Shown piece after piece: positions 8,096 to 16,212 of a stretch of DNA of 64,000 nt. The stretch comes from Halorhabdus sp. CBA1104 (GTDB lineage: Archaea; Halobacteriota; Halobacteria; Halobacteriales; Haloarculaceae), in contig NZ_CP033878.1 of NCBI RefSeq assembly GCF_009690625.1, forward strand, positions 1,798,001-1,862,000, read 5' to 3'. Position numbers and translations under genes: made by a program. The notes under the pieces are model-generated. The model was given only the letters and a program-made list of their open reading frames with translations. It did not search any database and was not told where the DNA came from. Each line of letters begins with the position of its first letter. Positions within the stretch are counted from its first letter, which is position 1.

Positions 8096-10462
8096 ATGGG
8101 GACGATCGAATTTCGCTCGCCGGATCGGCTCGACGCCGACGCGGCCGTCGTCGACGTTCGCGAGGCGTCAGCCTACGAAACACTCGGGCACATTCCGGGT
8201 GCGGTCAACATCCCGACCGACCGCTTCCGGGATCCGACCGGTCTCGCGACGGGGATGTTACCCGAAGCCGACGCCCTGGCCGAGTGGCTCGGCGAGGCTG
8301 GCATCGCACCCGACGACGACGTGATCGCCTACGACGACGACCGCGGCGTCTACGCCGCGCGATTCCTGATCACACTTGCTGCCTACGGCCACGACGGCGA
8401 TCTCTCCCTGCTTGACGGCGACTACAGCACCTGGGAACGCGATCGCCAGGTCACGACCGACGAACCGAATGTCGATTCGGTCACCTACGAGATCGACGCC
8501 CTGGGAGATGTCGTCGCCGAGCGGGCGGCCGTCGAAGCCGCCGTCGAGAGCGAGGCGGCCGTCGTCGACACCCGCACCGAACCGGAGTACGAACAGGCCC
8601 ACGTTCCCGGCGCGATCCAACTCGACTGGGAACGGTTCGTCGACAGCGAGACTGGCCGGCGCCGATCCGACGCGGAGATCAACGCCATCCTCGAAGAACA
8701 GGATCTGACGCCCGATCGTTCGATCGTCCTCTACTGTAACACCGCCCGGCGCCTCAGCTACGTCTACGCCGTGCTGAGTGATCTGGGCTACGAGGACGTC
8801 CGCTTCTACGAGGGGAGCTTAGAAGACTGGCTCCGCACACGAACCGACGACTGGGATCCCGCCACAATCAAGCGCCGCGTCCGCGAACACGCCAGTGAGG
8901 GACCGGCTGCGGTCAAAGCCGCTCTGGGCGAAGACGCCGCGGCGAAGCTCAAACTCGTCGGCCTCTACGAGCAAAAGCAGGGCGGGTACTTCATGTTCCG
9001 GACGAAGATCCCAGGCGGGGCCCTCGACAGCGAGGCCGCACGCGCACTGGGGACCGTCGCCGAAGAGTACGCGACACTGCCCGCTGACCGTGACCCGGAG
9101 CGGTCGCCATTTGGCGATAGCTACCTCGACGTGACGACCCGCCAGGACATCCAGTTCCACTGGATTCGGATGGAAGACGTCCCCGAGATCTGGGATCTGC
9201 TGGACCCGGCCGGCGTCTCGACGTTCCAGACCGGGGGCAACTCCGTCCGGAACGTCGTCTCCTGTCCGGCCGCCGGGGTCGCCGCCGACGAAGTACTCGA
9301 CACCCGGCCGGTCGCCGAGGCGATCACCGAGGCGTTCCTGGCCGATCACCGCTATGCGAACCTGCCCCGCAAGCTGAAGGTCAGCGTCAACGGCTGTCGC
9401 GGGGCCTGTGCCCAACCGGAGATCAACGATCTGGGTTTCACGCCAGCCCGGAAAGGCGATCGCCTGGGGTTCAACGTCGCGGCCGGCGGCGGCCTCTCGG
9501 ACAGTCCACGGATCGGAAGTGACCTCGACGTCTTCGTCGAACCAGATCAGGTCGTCGAGGTGGTCCGGGCGACGGCAGACCTCTTTGTCGAACACGGCAG
9601 CTACCTCGATACGGCCGTCAACCGCCTGCGCTTTCTGGTCGAGGAGTGGGGGGCCGAGCAGTTCCGAGCCGAGCTCCAGCGCTTTGCCCCCGTCGAGTTC
9701 GAGTCAGCGGGTGAGAATCTGGTCGAGCACCACCACCCGGACCACGTTGGGGTGCACGACCAGGCCGACGGGGCCAACTACGTCGGCCTCTCGATCCCGG
9801 TCGGCCGGATCGACGGTGAAGACTTCCAGGCGATCGCGGACCTGACCGAAACCTACGGGAGCGGCGAAGTCCGGCTGACGACCCAGCAGAACCTGCTGGT
9901 CCCGGACGTGGCTGATGAGGAGTTGGCCGACCTGCACGCGGAGCCACTCCTTGCGGAATACTCGCCCGACCCCGGACCGTTCACGCGCGGTGTCGTCACC
10001 TGCACGGGCCGGGAGTTTTGCAATTACGCCCTCGTCGAGACGAAAGCGCGGGCAAAGCGCTGGGCCGCCGAACTCGACGAGCGCGTCGACACCGACCAAG
10101 ATCGGATCGGGTTGCGCTTCAGTGGGTGTACGGCCTCGTGTGCCCAACCTCAGATCGACGACATCGGCCTGCGAGGGGACACCCGCCAGACCGAACAGGG
10201 CGTCCAGAGCGCGGCCGACGTCGCGCTGGGCGGGAAGCTCGATGTCGAGCCCGAATTCGCCACCTGGATCGCACCCCGAGTCCCGATCGAGGAGATCCCC
10301 GGCGCGATCGAGCGCATCGTCGAGACGTTCGAGCGCGAAGGGGCCGACGACGAGCGCTTTCAGGAGTTCTGCCGGCGCGTCCCCGACGAGAGACTCGCGG
10401 AGGTGCTGCGACCGGCCGAGATCGATCCAGCTCCGGCGGTCCAATCAGGAGGGTCAGACTGA
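8096..10462 (+). CDS. Rhodanese-rhodanese-sirohaem nitrite/sulfite reductase fusion
   Basis: A 788-residue multidomain protein. Residues 1 to about 265 are two rhodanese domains: the first has lost the active-site Cys (YDDDRG loop near 80), the second keeps it (CNTARR, C214). The rest is a duplicated ferredoxin-type nitrite/sulfite reductase. The sirohaem-[4Fe-4S] ligands are in the second half, C636-x5-C642 (CTGREFC) and C678-x3-C682 (CTASC). The first half carries a vestigial C434-x3-C438. It would reduce nitrite or sulfite by six electrons in the cytoplasm; the rhodanese fusion favours a sulfur substrate or product but does not decide it. Its stop overlaps the FrhB-like gene by one base. 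Confidence 0.85.
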   Translation: MGTIEFRSPDRLDADAAVVDVREASAYETLGHIPGAVNIPTDRFRDPTGLATGMLPEADALAEWLGEAGIAPDDDVIAYDDDRGVYAARFLITLAAYGHDGDLSLLDGDYSTWERDRQVTTDEPNVDSVTYEIDALGDVVAERAAVEAAVESEAAVVDTRTEPEYEQAHVPGAIQLDWERFVDSETGRRRSDAEINAILEEQDLTPDRSIVLYCNTARRLSYVYAVLSDLGYEDVRFYEGSLEDWLRTRTDDWDPATIKRRVREHASEGPAAVKAALGEDAAAKLKLVGLYEQKQGGYFMFRTKIPGGALDSEAARALGTVAEEYATLPADRDPERSPFGDSYLDVTTRQDIQFHWIRMEDVPEIWDLLDPAGVSTFQTGGNSVRNVVSCPAAGVAADEVLDTRPVAEAITEAFLADHRYANLPRKLKVSVNGCRGACAQPEINDLGFTPARKGDRLGFNVAAGGGLSDSPRIGSDLDVFVEPDQVVEVVRATADLFVEHGSYLDTAVNRLRFLVEEWGAEQFRAELQRFAPVEFESAGENLVEHHHPDHVGVHDQADGANYVGLSIPVGRIDGEDFQAIADLTETYGSGEVRLTTQQNLLVPDVADEELADLHAEPLLAEYSPDPGPFTRGVVTCTGREFCNYALVETKARAKRWAAELDERVDTDQDRIGLRFSGCTASCAQPQIDDIGLRGDTRQTEQGVQSAADVALGGKLDVEPEFATWIAPRVPIEEIPGAIERIVETFEREGADDERFQEFCRRVPDERLAEVLRPAEIDPAPAVQSGGSD

Positions 10463-11724
10463 TGGCTAATCGACACCCCCACACGCCCGCGGTCGGCGAC
10501 GATCCGCGGGAACCGACGACCGACGTACAGCCCCCCGGCAACAAAGTGCGGTTTCGCCACCTCGACGAGAGCGTCATCGAGGCCGACCGCTGTGTCCAGT
10601 GTGGCGCTTGTGTCGCCGCCTGTCCCTCGAACTCCATCGGGATCGCCGACTCGGATCGGCGGCCGACGCTGGTGAAAATGTGTACCGGCTGTTCGCGCTG
10701 CTGGGACACCTGTCCCCGAGCCGGGCTACGCTACGAACGCCTGCCAGTGCTGGATGGGGCTGCTCCTGAAGATGTCGCCGACGGACTCGGCACGGTCGCG
10801 TCAGCCTACGCCGCCAGCGCAGCCGAGGGGGTCGACGGTGCCCAGCACGGCGGCGCAGTAACGGCGCTGCTCGCGGCCCTACTCGATGGGCCCGACGGGA
10901 TCGACGGTGCCGTAGTGGCGACGGAATCCGATGGCGATGGGCTGGCAAAGCCGGTGCTGGCGACCAGCCCGGCCGAAGTCCGAGAATACGCCGGGACGCT
11001 GTTCACCCAGCCGCTCCAACTCGATGGCCTGGCGGACTTGCTCGATGAGGCAGAACTGCCGGCCGACCCCGATCTGGCGCTGGTCGGGACGCCCTGCGTG
11101 ATCGAAGGCGTCAGTGCCCTCGAACGGAGCCCGTACCGCGAGGCACGCTTCGACGAGGCCCGCCCACTCGAGGCGATCGATCTGACGATCGCCCTGACCT
11201 GTACGCAAGCGTTCGACGACGAGGGCCTCGAACACGTCCTGGCCACCGAGTACGACCTCGCTGTCGATGACGTGGCCCGGTTCGATCTCGTCGGCCAGGG
11301 CATCCACATCGAAACGACCGACGGAGGCCACGAACGCGCCTCGCTCGCTGACTTCGCCGGCGCAGTGCTGGAGGGCTGTCTAGAGTGTGCCGACGCCACG
11401 GGCCAGACGGCCGATCTCACGGTCGGCACCGTCGGCAGCCCACAGGGTGAGTCGACACTGCTGGTCCGGACGGAACGCGGAACGGACGCCTTCGAGCGCG
11501 CGAGAGACGCACTTGAGGCCCGAGCGCTCGACGATCGCGGCCCGATCGAACAGCTCGCCGACTGGAACGCCGGACGCGCTCGCGAAGCGATGGCCCGCTC
11601 GTTCGATCCGGAAGGCGACGTCTGGATTAGCCACGCAACCCACCGTGACGCTTACGACGAGACAGACCGGGCACCGGTCGCGTTCAATCCCGCCCGCGTC
11701 CACCAGTACGAGGAGTGGTGCTGA
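10462..11724 (+). CDS. FrhB/FpoF-type coenzyme F420 oxidoreductase subunit with two [4Fe-4S] clusters
   Basis: A 420-residue protein. The N-terminus holds two ferredoxin-type cluster motifs, C44-x2-C47-x2-C50-x3-C54 and C74-x2-C77-x2-C80-x3-C84. The rest is the FrhB/FdhB family domain (GGAVTALLAALL, GTPCVIEG, LTCTQAF, CLECADATGQTADLTVG), which in relatives binds flavin and oxidises reduced F420. The ATG overlaps the stop of the sirohaem reductase and is preceded by a good ribosome-binding sequence (AGGAGGG at about 10447). It is therefore the likely electron donor to the reductase, a split version of methanogen F420-dependent sulfite reductase. F420 use here is inference. Confidence 0.8.
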   Translation: MANRHPHTPAVGDDPREPTTDVQPPGNKVRFRHLDESVIEADRCVQCGACVAACPSNSIGIADSDRRPTLVKMCTGCSRCWDTCPRAGLRYERLPVLDGAAPEDVADGLGTVASAYAASAAEGVDGAQHGGAVTALLAALLDGPDGIDGAVVATESDGDGLAKPVLATSPAEVREYAGTLFTQPLQLDGLADLLDEAELPADPDLALVGTPCVIEGVSALERSPYREARFDEARPLEAIDLTIALTCTQAFDDEGLEHVLATEYDLAVDDVARFDLVGQGIHIETTDGGHERASLADFAGAVLEGCLECADATGQTADLTVGTVGSPQGESTLLVRTERGTDAFERARDALEARALDDRGPIEQLADWNAGRAREAMARSFDPEGDVWISHATHRDAYDETDRAPVAFNPARVHQYEEWC

Positions 11725-11868
11725 ATGACCGACTCACAGATGGACACGACAACCGACGACGAGACAGAGGACGCCACACAGCCCGACGACCACCTCGACG
11801 ACGTCGAGGACGGATGTGGCTGTGCCGAAGTGTGGGAACACCTCTCCGAACAGCGAGAAGACGATTGA
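11725..11868 (+). CDS. Acidic Cys microprotein (GCGC) of the reductase operon
   Basis: A 47-residue protein beginning directly after the stop of the FrhB-like gene. More than a third of its residues are Asp or Glu. It ends with a conserved-looking block GCGCAEVWEHLSEQRE containing its only two Cys. The tight spacing shows it belongs to the operon. Short acidic proteins with a GCGC-x-E-x-WEHLS tail occur in haloarchaea, but I know of no function; the Cys pair could carry sulfur, a metal or a disulfide. Confidence 0.7.
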   Translation: MTDSQMDTTTDDETEDATQPDDHLDDVEDGCGCAEVWEHLSEQREDD

Positions 11869-11894
11869 ATTTCGCCGATCGGTCACACTTCGGG

Positions 11895-14090
11895 TCAGTC
11901 TAACTCGTCTTCGATAACCGACCGCAGGTCCGCGATGGTATCGGCGTCGAAACGCAGTTTCTCGTCACCGACAGACACCGAAAGCGTCCCGGAAGAATCT
12001 GCCTCGCCGAGTGCGACGACCGGCGCGATACCCTCGAAGGCAGCACGAACCACGTCTGGGGCCGTCGTCTCGATCACGGCACGACCGGCCTGTTCGTAGA
12101 AGAGTGCGCCCACGGGATCGGCCGTCTCGATGGTGACGTCCGCGCCAGCGTCCGTCTGAACCATCTCCGCGAGTGTGACTGCCAGGCCACCGTGACTTAC
12201 GTCGTGGACGGCGAGCGTCCCGTCGGCGTCGGCCACCTCGGCGAGGGCCTGGACGAACGCAGCGGGATCGTCGGGCAAGGCGGGGAACCGGTCCGTCCCG
12301 CCTTCGCTCGCGAGTAGTTGTGAGCCGCCGAGTCGCGGCTCGTCCTCACCGGCAAGCGCCAGATCACCGACCAGAAGGAGCTGTCCCTCGCCGGACAGGG
12401 CGAGTGGCGGCGCGTCGTAGCTATCTTTGGTCCCGACCATCGCCAGCGTCGGCGTCGGCGGAATCGGCCCCGTCGCCGAATCGTTGTACAGCGAGACGTT
12501 GCCCCCGATCACCGGGACCGACAGGTCGGCACAGACGTCCGCGAGGCCGTCGACGATGCCTGCAAACTCGCCGTAGACCTCGGGCTTCTCGGGGTTGCCG
12601 GCGTTGAGACAGTCGACCGCCGCCAGCGGGGTCGCCCCCTTCGCGGCGATGTTGGTCGCGTTCTCCAGGCCGGCGGCCCGCGCTCCCTCGTAGGGGGCCA
12701 CTTCGGTCCAGTTCGGGTCGGCCCCGGCCGAGATCGCCAAGCCGACACCCGTCTCGTGGCGCTCACCGCTCGACCGTTCGGCGGCCCCCTGGTCGGCGCG
12801 CGCCTCGCGAATCGAGAGCAAGGCGGCGTCGTCGCCCGGCCGCATCGCGGTCCGGACCTGGACCTCGTGGTCGTACTGGCGGTAGATCCAGCGCTTGCTG
12901 GCAGTGTTGGGATGACCGACGACGGTCTCGAACGCCGAGTCGAGATCGACGGCGGGTCGATCCGTCTCGGGGTGGGTCGGCTCCGTGCGTTCGAGGTCAG
13001 CCAGCGGGGCCCCCTCGCCGACGAACTCGGCGGGGACGTCGACGACGACCTCGCCGTCCTTCAGACAGACGTACTGCCCATCGTCGGTCACGTCACCGAT
13101 GACCGCCGACCCCAGATCGTAGCGGTCGGCGATCGCCTGGACGCGATCGACGTTCTCGGGACGGACCTCGTAGACGATGCGCTCCTGGGACTCAGAGAGG
13201 AGCAGTTCCATCGCGGTGAGGCCGGGTTCGCGCTGGTGGATGGCATCGAGGTCGATCTCGGCCCCGTAGCCACCTTTGGCGACGAGTTCGCTAGAGGCCC
13301 CACCCAGCCCGGCGGCCCCCAGATCTCGGGCGGACTCGACGAGATCTGCTTCGATCAACTGCTCGTTGGCCTCGATGAGCAACTTTTCGCGATACGGATT
13401 GCCGACCTGGACGGCCCCGCGGTCCTCGGTTTCGGCGTCCTCGGCGATGTCCTCGCTGGCGAAGGAGGCCCCGCCGAGGCCGTCCCGGCCGGTCGAGGAC
13501 CCGACCAAGACGAGCTTGTTGCCCGCCGTTTGGGCCTTGGCAGTGGTGAGTCGATCGGCTTCCAGCAGCCCGATACAGGCGACGTTGACCAGCGGGTTCT
13601 CCTCGTAATCCTCGTGGAAGGTGGTCGACCCGGCGACCGTCGGCACGCCGATGGAGTTGCCGTAGTCCGAAATGCCCTCGACGACGCCCTCCAGGAGATA
13701 GCGCGGGTACTCCCGATCGAAGTCACCGAAGTACAGCGAGTCGGTCAGCGCGATCGGGTAAGCCCCCATCGAGAGGATGTCCCGAACGATCCCGCCGACG
13801 CCGGTCGCCGCCCCGTCGTAGGGATCGACGTAGGAGGGGTGGTTGTGGCTCTCGATCCCCATCGCCAGATACGTGTCTTGGGCCTCGGGCAGAGCAACGA
13901 CGCCGGCATCGTCACCTGGGGGCACGACGACGTGGTCGCCATCGCTCTGGAAGGCCGAGAGGAGTGGACGCGAGGAGCGATACGAGCAGTGTTCACTCCA
14001 GAGGTTCTCGAACAGTGCGGCCTCCGGGTGGGTCGGCTCGCGTCCGAGTTCCTCGACGACGACTTCGCGGTCTGGATCCGATAGGGCCAT
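11895..14090 (-). CDS. purL: Phosphoribosylformylglycinamidine synthase subunit PurL
   Basis: A 731-residue ATP-dependent amidotransferase synthetase subunit for step four of purine biosynthesis (FGAR to FGAM), working with PurQ and PurS, which are not in the window. The N-terminal [17 protein letters not shown] (about residues 28-44), [20 protein letters not shown] (about 78-97) and the later [21 protein letters not shown] block are PurL hallmarks. The length fits the small archaeal/Gram-positive type. It converges on the Cys microprotein gene, with 26 nt between stops. Confidence 0.95.
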   Translation of the reverse strand: MALSDPDREVVVEELGREPTHPEAALFENLWSEHCSYRSSRPLLSAFQSDGDHVVVPPGDDAGVVALPEAQDTYLAMGIESHNHPSYVDPYDGAATGVGGIVRDILSMGAYPIALTDSLYFGDFDREYPRYLLEGVVEGISDYGNSIGVPTVAGSTTFHEDYEENPLVNVACIGLLEADRLTTAKAQTAGNKLVLVGSSTGRDGLGGASFASEDIAEDAETEDRGAVQVGNPYREKLLIEANEQLIEADLVESARDLGAAGLGGASSELVAKGGYGAEIDLDAIHQREPGLTAMELLLSESQERIVYEVRPENVDRVQAIADRYDLGSAVIGDVTDDGQYVCLKDGEVVVDVPAEFVGEGAPLADLERTEPTHPETDRPAVDLDSAFETVVGHPNTASKRWIYRQYDHEVQVRTAMRPGDDAALLSIREARADQGAAERSSGERHETGVGLAISAGADPNWTEVAPYEGARAAGLENATNIAAKGATPLAAVDCLNAGNPEKPEVYGEFAGIVDGLADVCADLSVPVIGGNVSLYNDSATGPIPPTPTLAMVGTKDSYDAPPLALSGEGQLLLVGDLALAGEDEPRLGGSQLLASEGGTDRFPALPDDPAAFVQALAEVADADGTLAVHDVSHGGLAVTLAEMVQTDAGADVTIETADPVGALFYEQAGRAVIETTAPDVVRAAFEGIAPVVALGEADSSGTLSVSVGDEKLRFDADTIADLRSVIEDELD

Positions 14091-14225
14091 TGGCGGTCTC
14101 TCGCCCCGCAGCCCGTTTATCGCTTACTATGCGTCTGCGTGCCGAGCACTGTCGGTCGAATCACTGTGGCACTCACCGAGAGCGAGGACAGACTACCCGA
14201 CGGTCCGTCGCCGGAATACGGCGGG

Positions 14226-14711
14226 CTACTCGACGACGATGGCACCCTTCATCCCCTGGACCCGGTGTGGGATGCAGACGTAGAGATAGGTGCCGGGCTC
14301 CTCGAAGGTATACTCGTAGGTCTTGTCGCTGCTCGTGACAGCTGTCCCACTGTCCAGCGGTTCGCGGTCGTCCTTCGAGACCACGTTGTGAGAGCCACCC
14401 TTGCCGTTCCACTCCCAGACGACCGTCGTGCCCTGGCTGATCGCGACGACTGGCGGCCCGAACGCCCAGAAGCTGCCGTTGCCCTGTGCGCCGACGGTCA
14501 CGGACACCTCGTCGGCGTCTCTCGCGTCGATGCCGGTCCCGTCGTAGTTGCTCGTATCCGAGAGATACTCCTCGGCCGCGTCGGGGACGTCGGTATAGTC
14601 GGGATACTGGGTCGAGGAATCGTCGCTGGACTCGTCACTCGAACAGCCGGCCAGTGATCCGATCGCGAGTCCGGTCGCCACCGTGCTCATGAACTGCCGT
14701 CTACGTGCCAT
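14226..14711 (-). CDS. Halocyanin-type blue copper lipoprotein
   Basis: A 161-residue secreted electron carrier. The N-terminus has a twin-arginine signal (RRRQF), a hydrophobic stretch and a lipobox LAGC (Cys 23), so the protein is a Tat-exported lipoprotein on the outer face of the membrane. The cupredoxin domain shows the type-1 copper ligands: a His in GGSHNVV and Cys-His-Met in YVCIPHRVQGMKG. In haloarchaea halocyanins are the presumed donors to copper nitrite reductase, and nirK is 1.5 kb away. Confidence 0.9.
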   Translation of the reverse strand: MARRRQFMSTVATGLAIGSLAGCSSDESSDDSSTQYPDYTDVPDAAEEYLSDTSNYDGTGIDARDADEVSVTVGAQGNGSFWAFGPPVVAISQGTTVVWEWNGKGGSHNVVSKDDREPLDSGTAVTSSDKTYEYTFEEPGTYLYVCIPHRVQGMKGAIVVE

Positions 14712-14781
14712 ACGTACGCTTGGGGACTACACCCCTAAAACGACAGCGAGATACGCGCCCGCTGACAACGGGGCCGATCAT

Positions 14782-14799
14782 ATTCGTGTCGCAACGAAT
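14782..14799. repeat. Short inverted repeat upstream of halocyanin
   Basis: ATTCG and CGAAT arms separated by 8 nt, about 70-90 nt upstream of the halocyanin ATG. The arms are the inside-out orientation of the CGAA-N4-TTCG operator, so this is not the same site. Could be chance or a weak operator. Confidence 0.25.
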
Positions 14800-14845
14800 G
14801 GGGGTAGCCCGTGTACGCCAAACGGAGAGTCGGCAACCGGGCCGG

Positions 14846-15145
14846 TCAAGGCGTGAACCCGTCGCGGGCGTTGCCGACGTACAGCGAGTAGATGACGACG
14901 ACAAATCCGAAGGCGGTAAAGGCACTCTCGACACCGATACTGACGTCAAAGCCAAGCGACCCGAACTGATAGAGCACCCCGCCCAGGAGAGAGCCACACG
15001 CGACGAAGGTGAGTCCGACGACGAGCGTGCACAACGCGGAGGATCCGGTTCGACGGTACGCCCGGTAGGCGAGAGACGCGAGGATGCCCGTACATCCCAG
15101 CACGATCATTTTGGCGGCGGTGACGACGACGACGCTTCCTTGCAT
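14846..15145 (-). CDS. DUF7521-type three-helix membrane protein
   Basis: A 99-residue membrane protein with three hydrophobic segments. The segment LASLAYRAYRRTGSSAL follows the first helix, and the protein ends VVVIYSLYVGNARDGF. It is a paralogue of the protein encoded at 15364-15645 (shared LAYRAYRRT and VIYSLY). Such proteins are usually encoded beside ArsR/winged-helix regulators in haloarchaea; the DUF number is from memory. Here the copy stands alone, 135 nt from the halocyanin start. Function unknown, possibly a sensor or partner for the paralogue's regulator. Confidence 0.65.
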   Translation of the reverse strand: MQGSVVVVTAAKMIVLGCTGILASLAYRAYRRTGSSALCTLVVGLTFVACGSLLGGVLYQFGSLGFDVSIGVESAFTAFGFVVVIYSLYVGNARDGFTP

Positions 15146-15363
15146 TTTCGTCCCGTATCACGAACATGTGACCGCACGGGAGATATAAGCCGTAGGGCGT
15201 TTCCACGCGGTGGGAATAACCGGCAATATAGGCCGGTAATCGCCCCCGCGAGATGCGATCCTCCCGCGAACGATTCTCGACAAACAGGGCCGACGGAAAC
15301 GATCAACTGAGGTCCGATGACGGAAGGTGCGGGTGAACACCCCTGGTGGGCGCGGAGCGGACG

Positions 15364-15645
15364 TCAATCCGACGTGTACAGCGAGTAGACGATGATCGCG
15401 AAGCCGGCCGCAGTCAGGGCCGACTCCAGTAAGAGCGTCTGATCGATGGGCAAATCGAGGATGAGATCGCTGATCCCGGCGGCAATCGCCCCGACTGTGA
15501 CCACCCCGAAGCCGAGGGCAAGCGCCCCGAGAGACTGGGCGTCGGTTCGACGGTACGCCCGGTAGGCGAGGAAGGTTATCAGGCCACCCAAAAGCAGGGT
15601 GAGCGTCTTCAGTGCCACGACGGTCAATGAGATATGTGGACTCAT
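15364..15645 (-). CDS. DUF7521-type membrane protein coupled to HTH regulator
   Basis: A 93-residue three-helix membrane protein (FLAYRAYRRTDAQSL after helix 1; FAIIVYSLYTSD at the end). The ATG at 15645 overlaps the TGA of the upstream winged-helix gene (ATGA), which decides the start over an upstream in-frame codon and shows translational coupling. The regulator-membrane protein pairing suggests that it senses a membrane signal for the regulator. Paralogue at 14846-15145. Confidence 0.7.
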   Translation of the reverse strand: MSPHISLTVVALKTLTLLLGGLITFLAYRAYRRTDAQSLGALALGFGVVTVGAIAAGISDLILDLPIDQTLLLESALTAAGFAIIVYSLYTSD

Positions 15646-16019
15646 GTTTCTTTGCGCACCTCCGACCACAGGTTCTCTAGACGTTCGTCGGCCGTCCGGG
15701 CCCGGCGAGCGATCTGGACCTCGGTTTCGCGGTCTTCGGAGAGGCCGATGATGACTTCCTCGAAAGCGACTTCGTACGTACTGGCGTGCTGGCCGTCCGG
15801 CCGGATCTCGACTCCCTCGGTCAACAGCGACGCCTCAGTCAAGAGATCGAGCTTCCGGTAAGTCGTCGAGAGCGGGATATCACTGGCTTCGGAGATCTCG
15901 GAGGCAGTCATGGGCTCGTCCAGTTCCTCGATTATCCGCCGACACTCCGGGTCGTCGAGCGCATCGAGCACGTCCTGCAAATCTGGCGCGTCGTCGGCGG
16001 CGAACGGATCGCGGACCAT
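15642..16019 (-). CDS. Winged helix-turn-helix transcriptional regulator (ArsR-like)
   Basis: A 125-residue DNA-binding protein. The N-terminal DVLDALDDPECRRIIEEL and MTASEISEASDIPLSTTYRKLDLL segments (about residues 16-60) form the typical haloarchaeal winged-helix domain, followed by a wing (EIRPDGQHASTYEV) and a basic-acidic C-terminal helix. I start at the ATG at 16019 because upstream codons are not haloarchaeal-like. Divergent from nirK; the 193-nt gap between them holds the palindrome at 16163-16174. It may regulate nirK, its own operon or both; it is not a NarO homologue because the Cys motif is absent. Confidence 0.75.
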   Translation of the reverse strand: MVRDPFAADDAPDLQDVLDALDDPECRRIIEELDEPMTASEISEASDIPLSTTYRKLDLLTEASLLTEGVEIRPDGQHASTYEVAFEEVIIGLSEDRETEVQIARRARTADERLENLWSEVRKET

Positions 16020-16162
16020 TTCATTCCGACCCTCCCCGTCTACTCGGGAGATCGGGGACGCTGGTTCCGCGCGTTCGTCGAGACGGGAGCATACACAGGA
16101 CTGGGCGCTTCGGGTGAATTTGTGTTTCGGTTTTCCGCGTCGGTCGCCGGTACCCGAACAGT

Positions 16163-16174
16163 CGAACGTGTTCG
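16163..16174 (+). promoter_or_regulatory. Palindromic operator, site 3 (CGAA-N4-TTCG), nirK promoter
   Basis: CGAACGTGTTCG followed by GCAC, ending 38 nt before the nirK ATG. Together with sites 1 and 2 it gives the consensus CGAAYRTRTTCGGCAM. All three start codons are immediately preceded by GGGT or AGGT. Presence upstream of a dissimilatory nitrite reductase is the main functional clue that the regulon answers to low oxygen or nitrogen oxides. Confidence 0.75.
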
Positions 16175-16212
16175 GCACGCGATTGAACGGACTGTAGTCG
16201 CGATGTTTAGGT

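Noticed and set aside
14782..14799. Fourth copy of the nirK-type operator upstream of the halocyanin
   Set aside because: The arms are ATTCG...CGAAT with 8-nt spacer, i.e. inverted polarity and wrong spacing, and the distance to the ATG is about 70 nt.
15155..15165. Half-site CGAACATG upstream of the DUF7521-type gene
   Set aside because: Only one half matches; no second TTCG at the required spacing.
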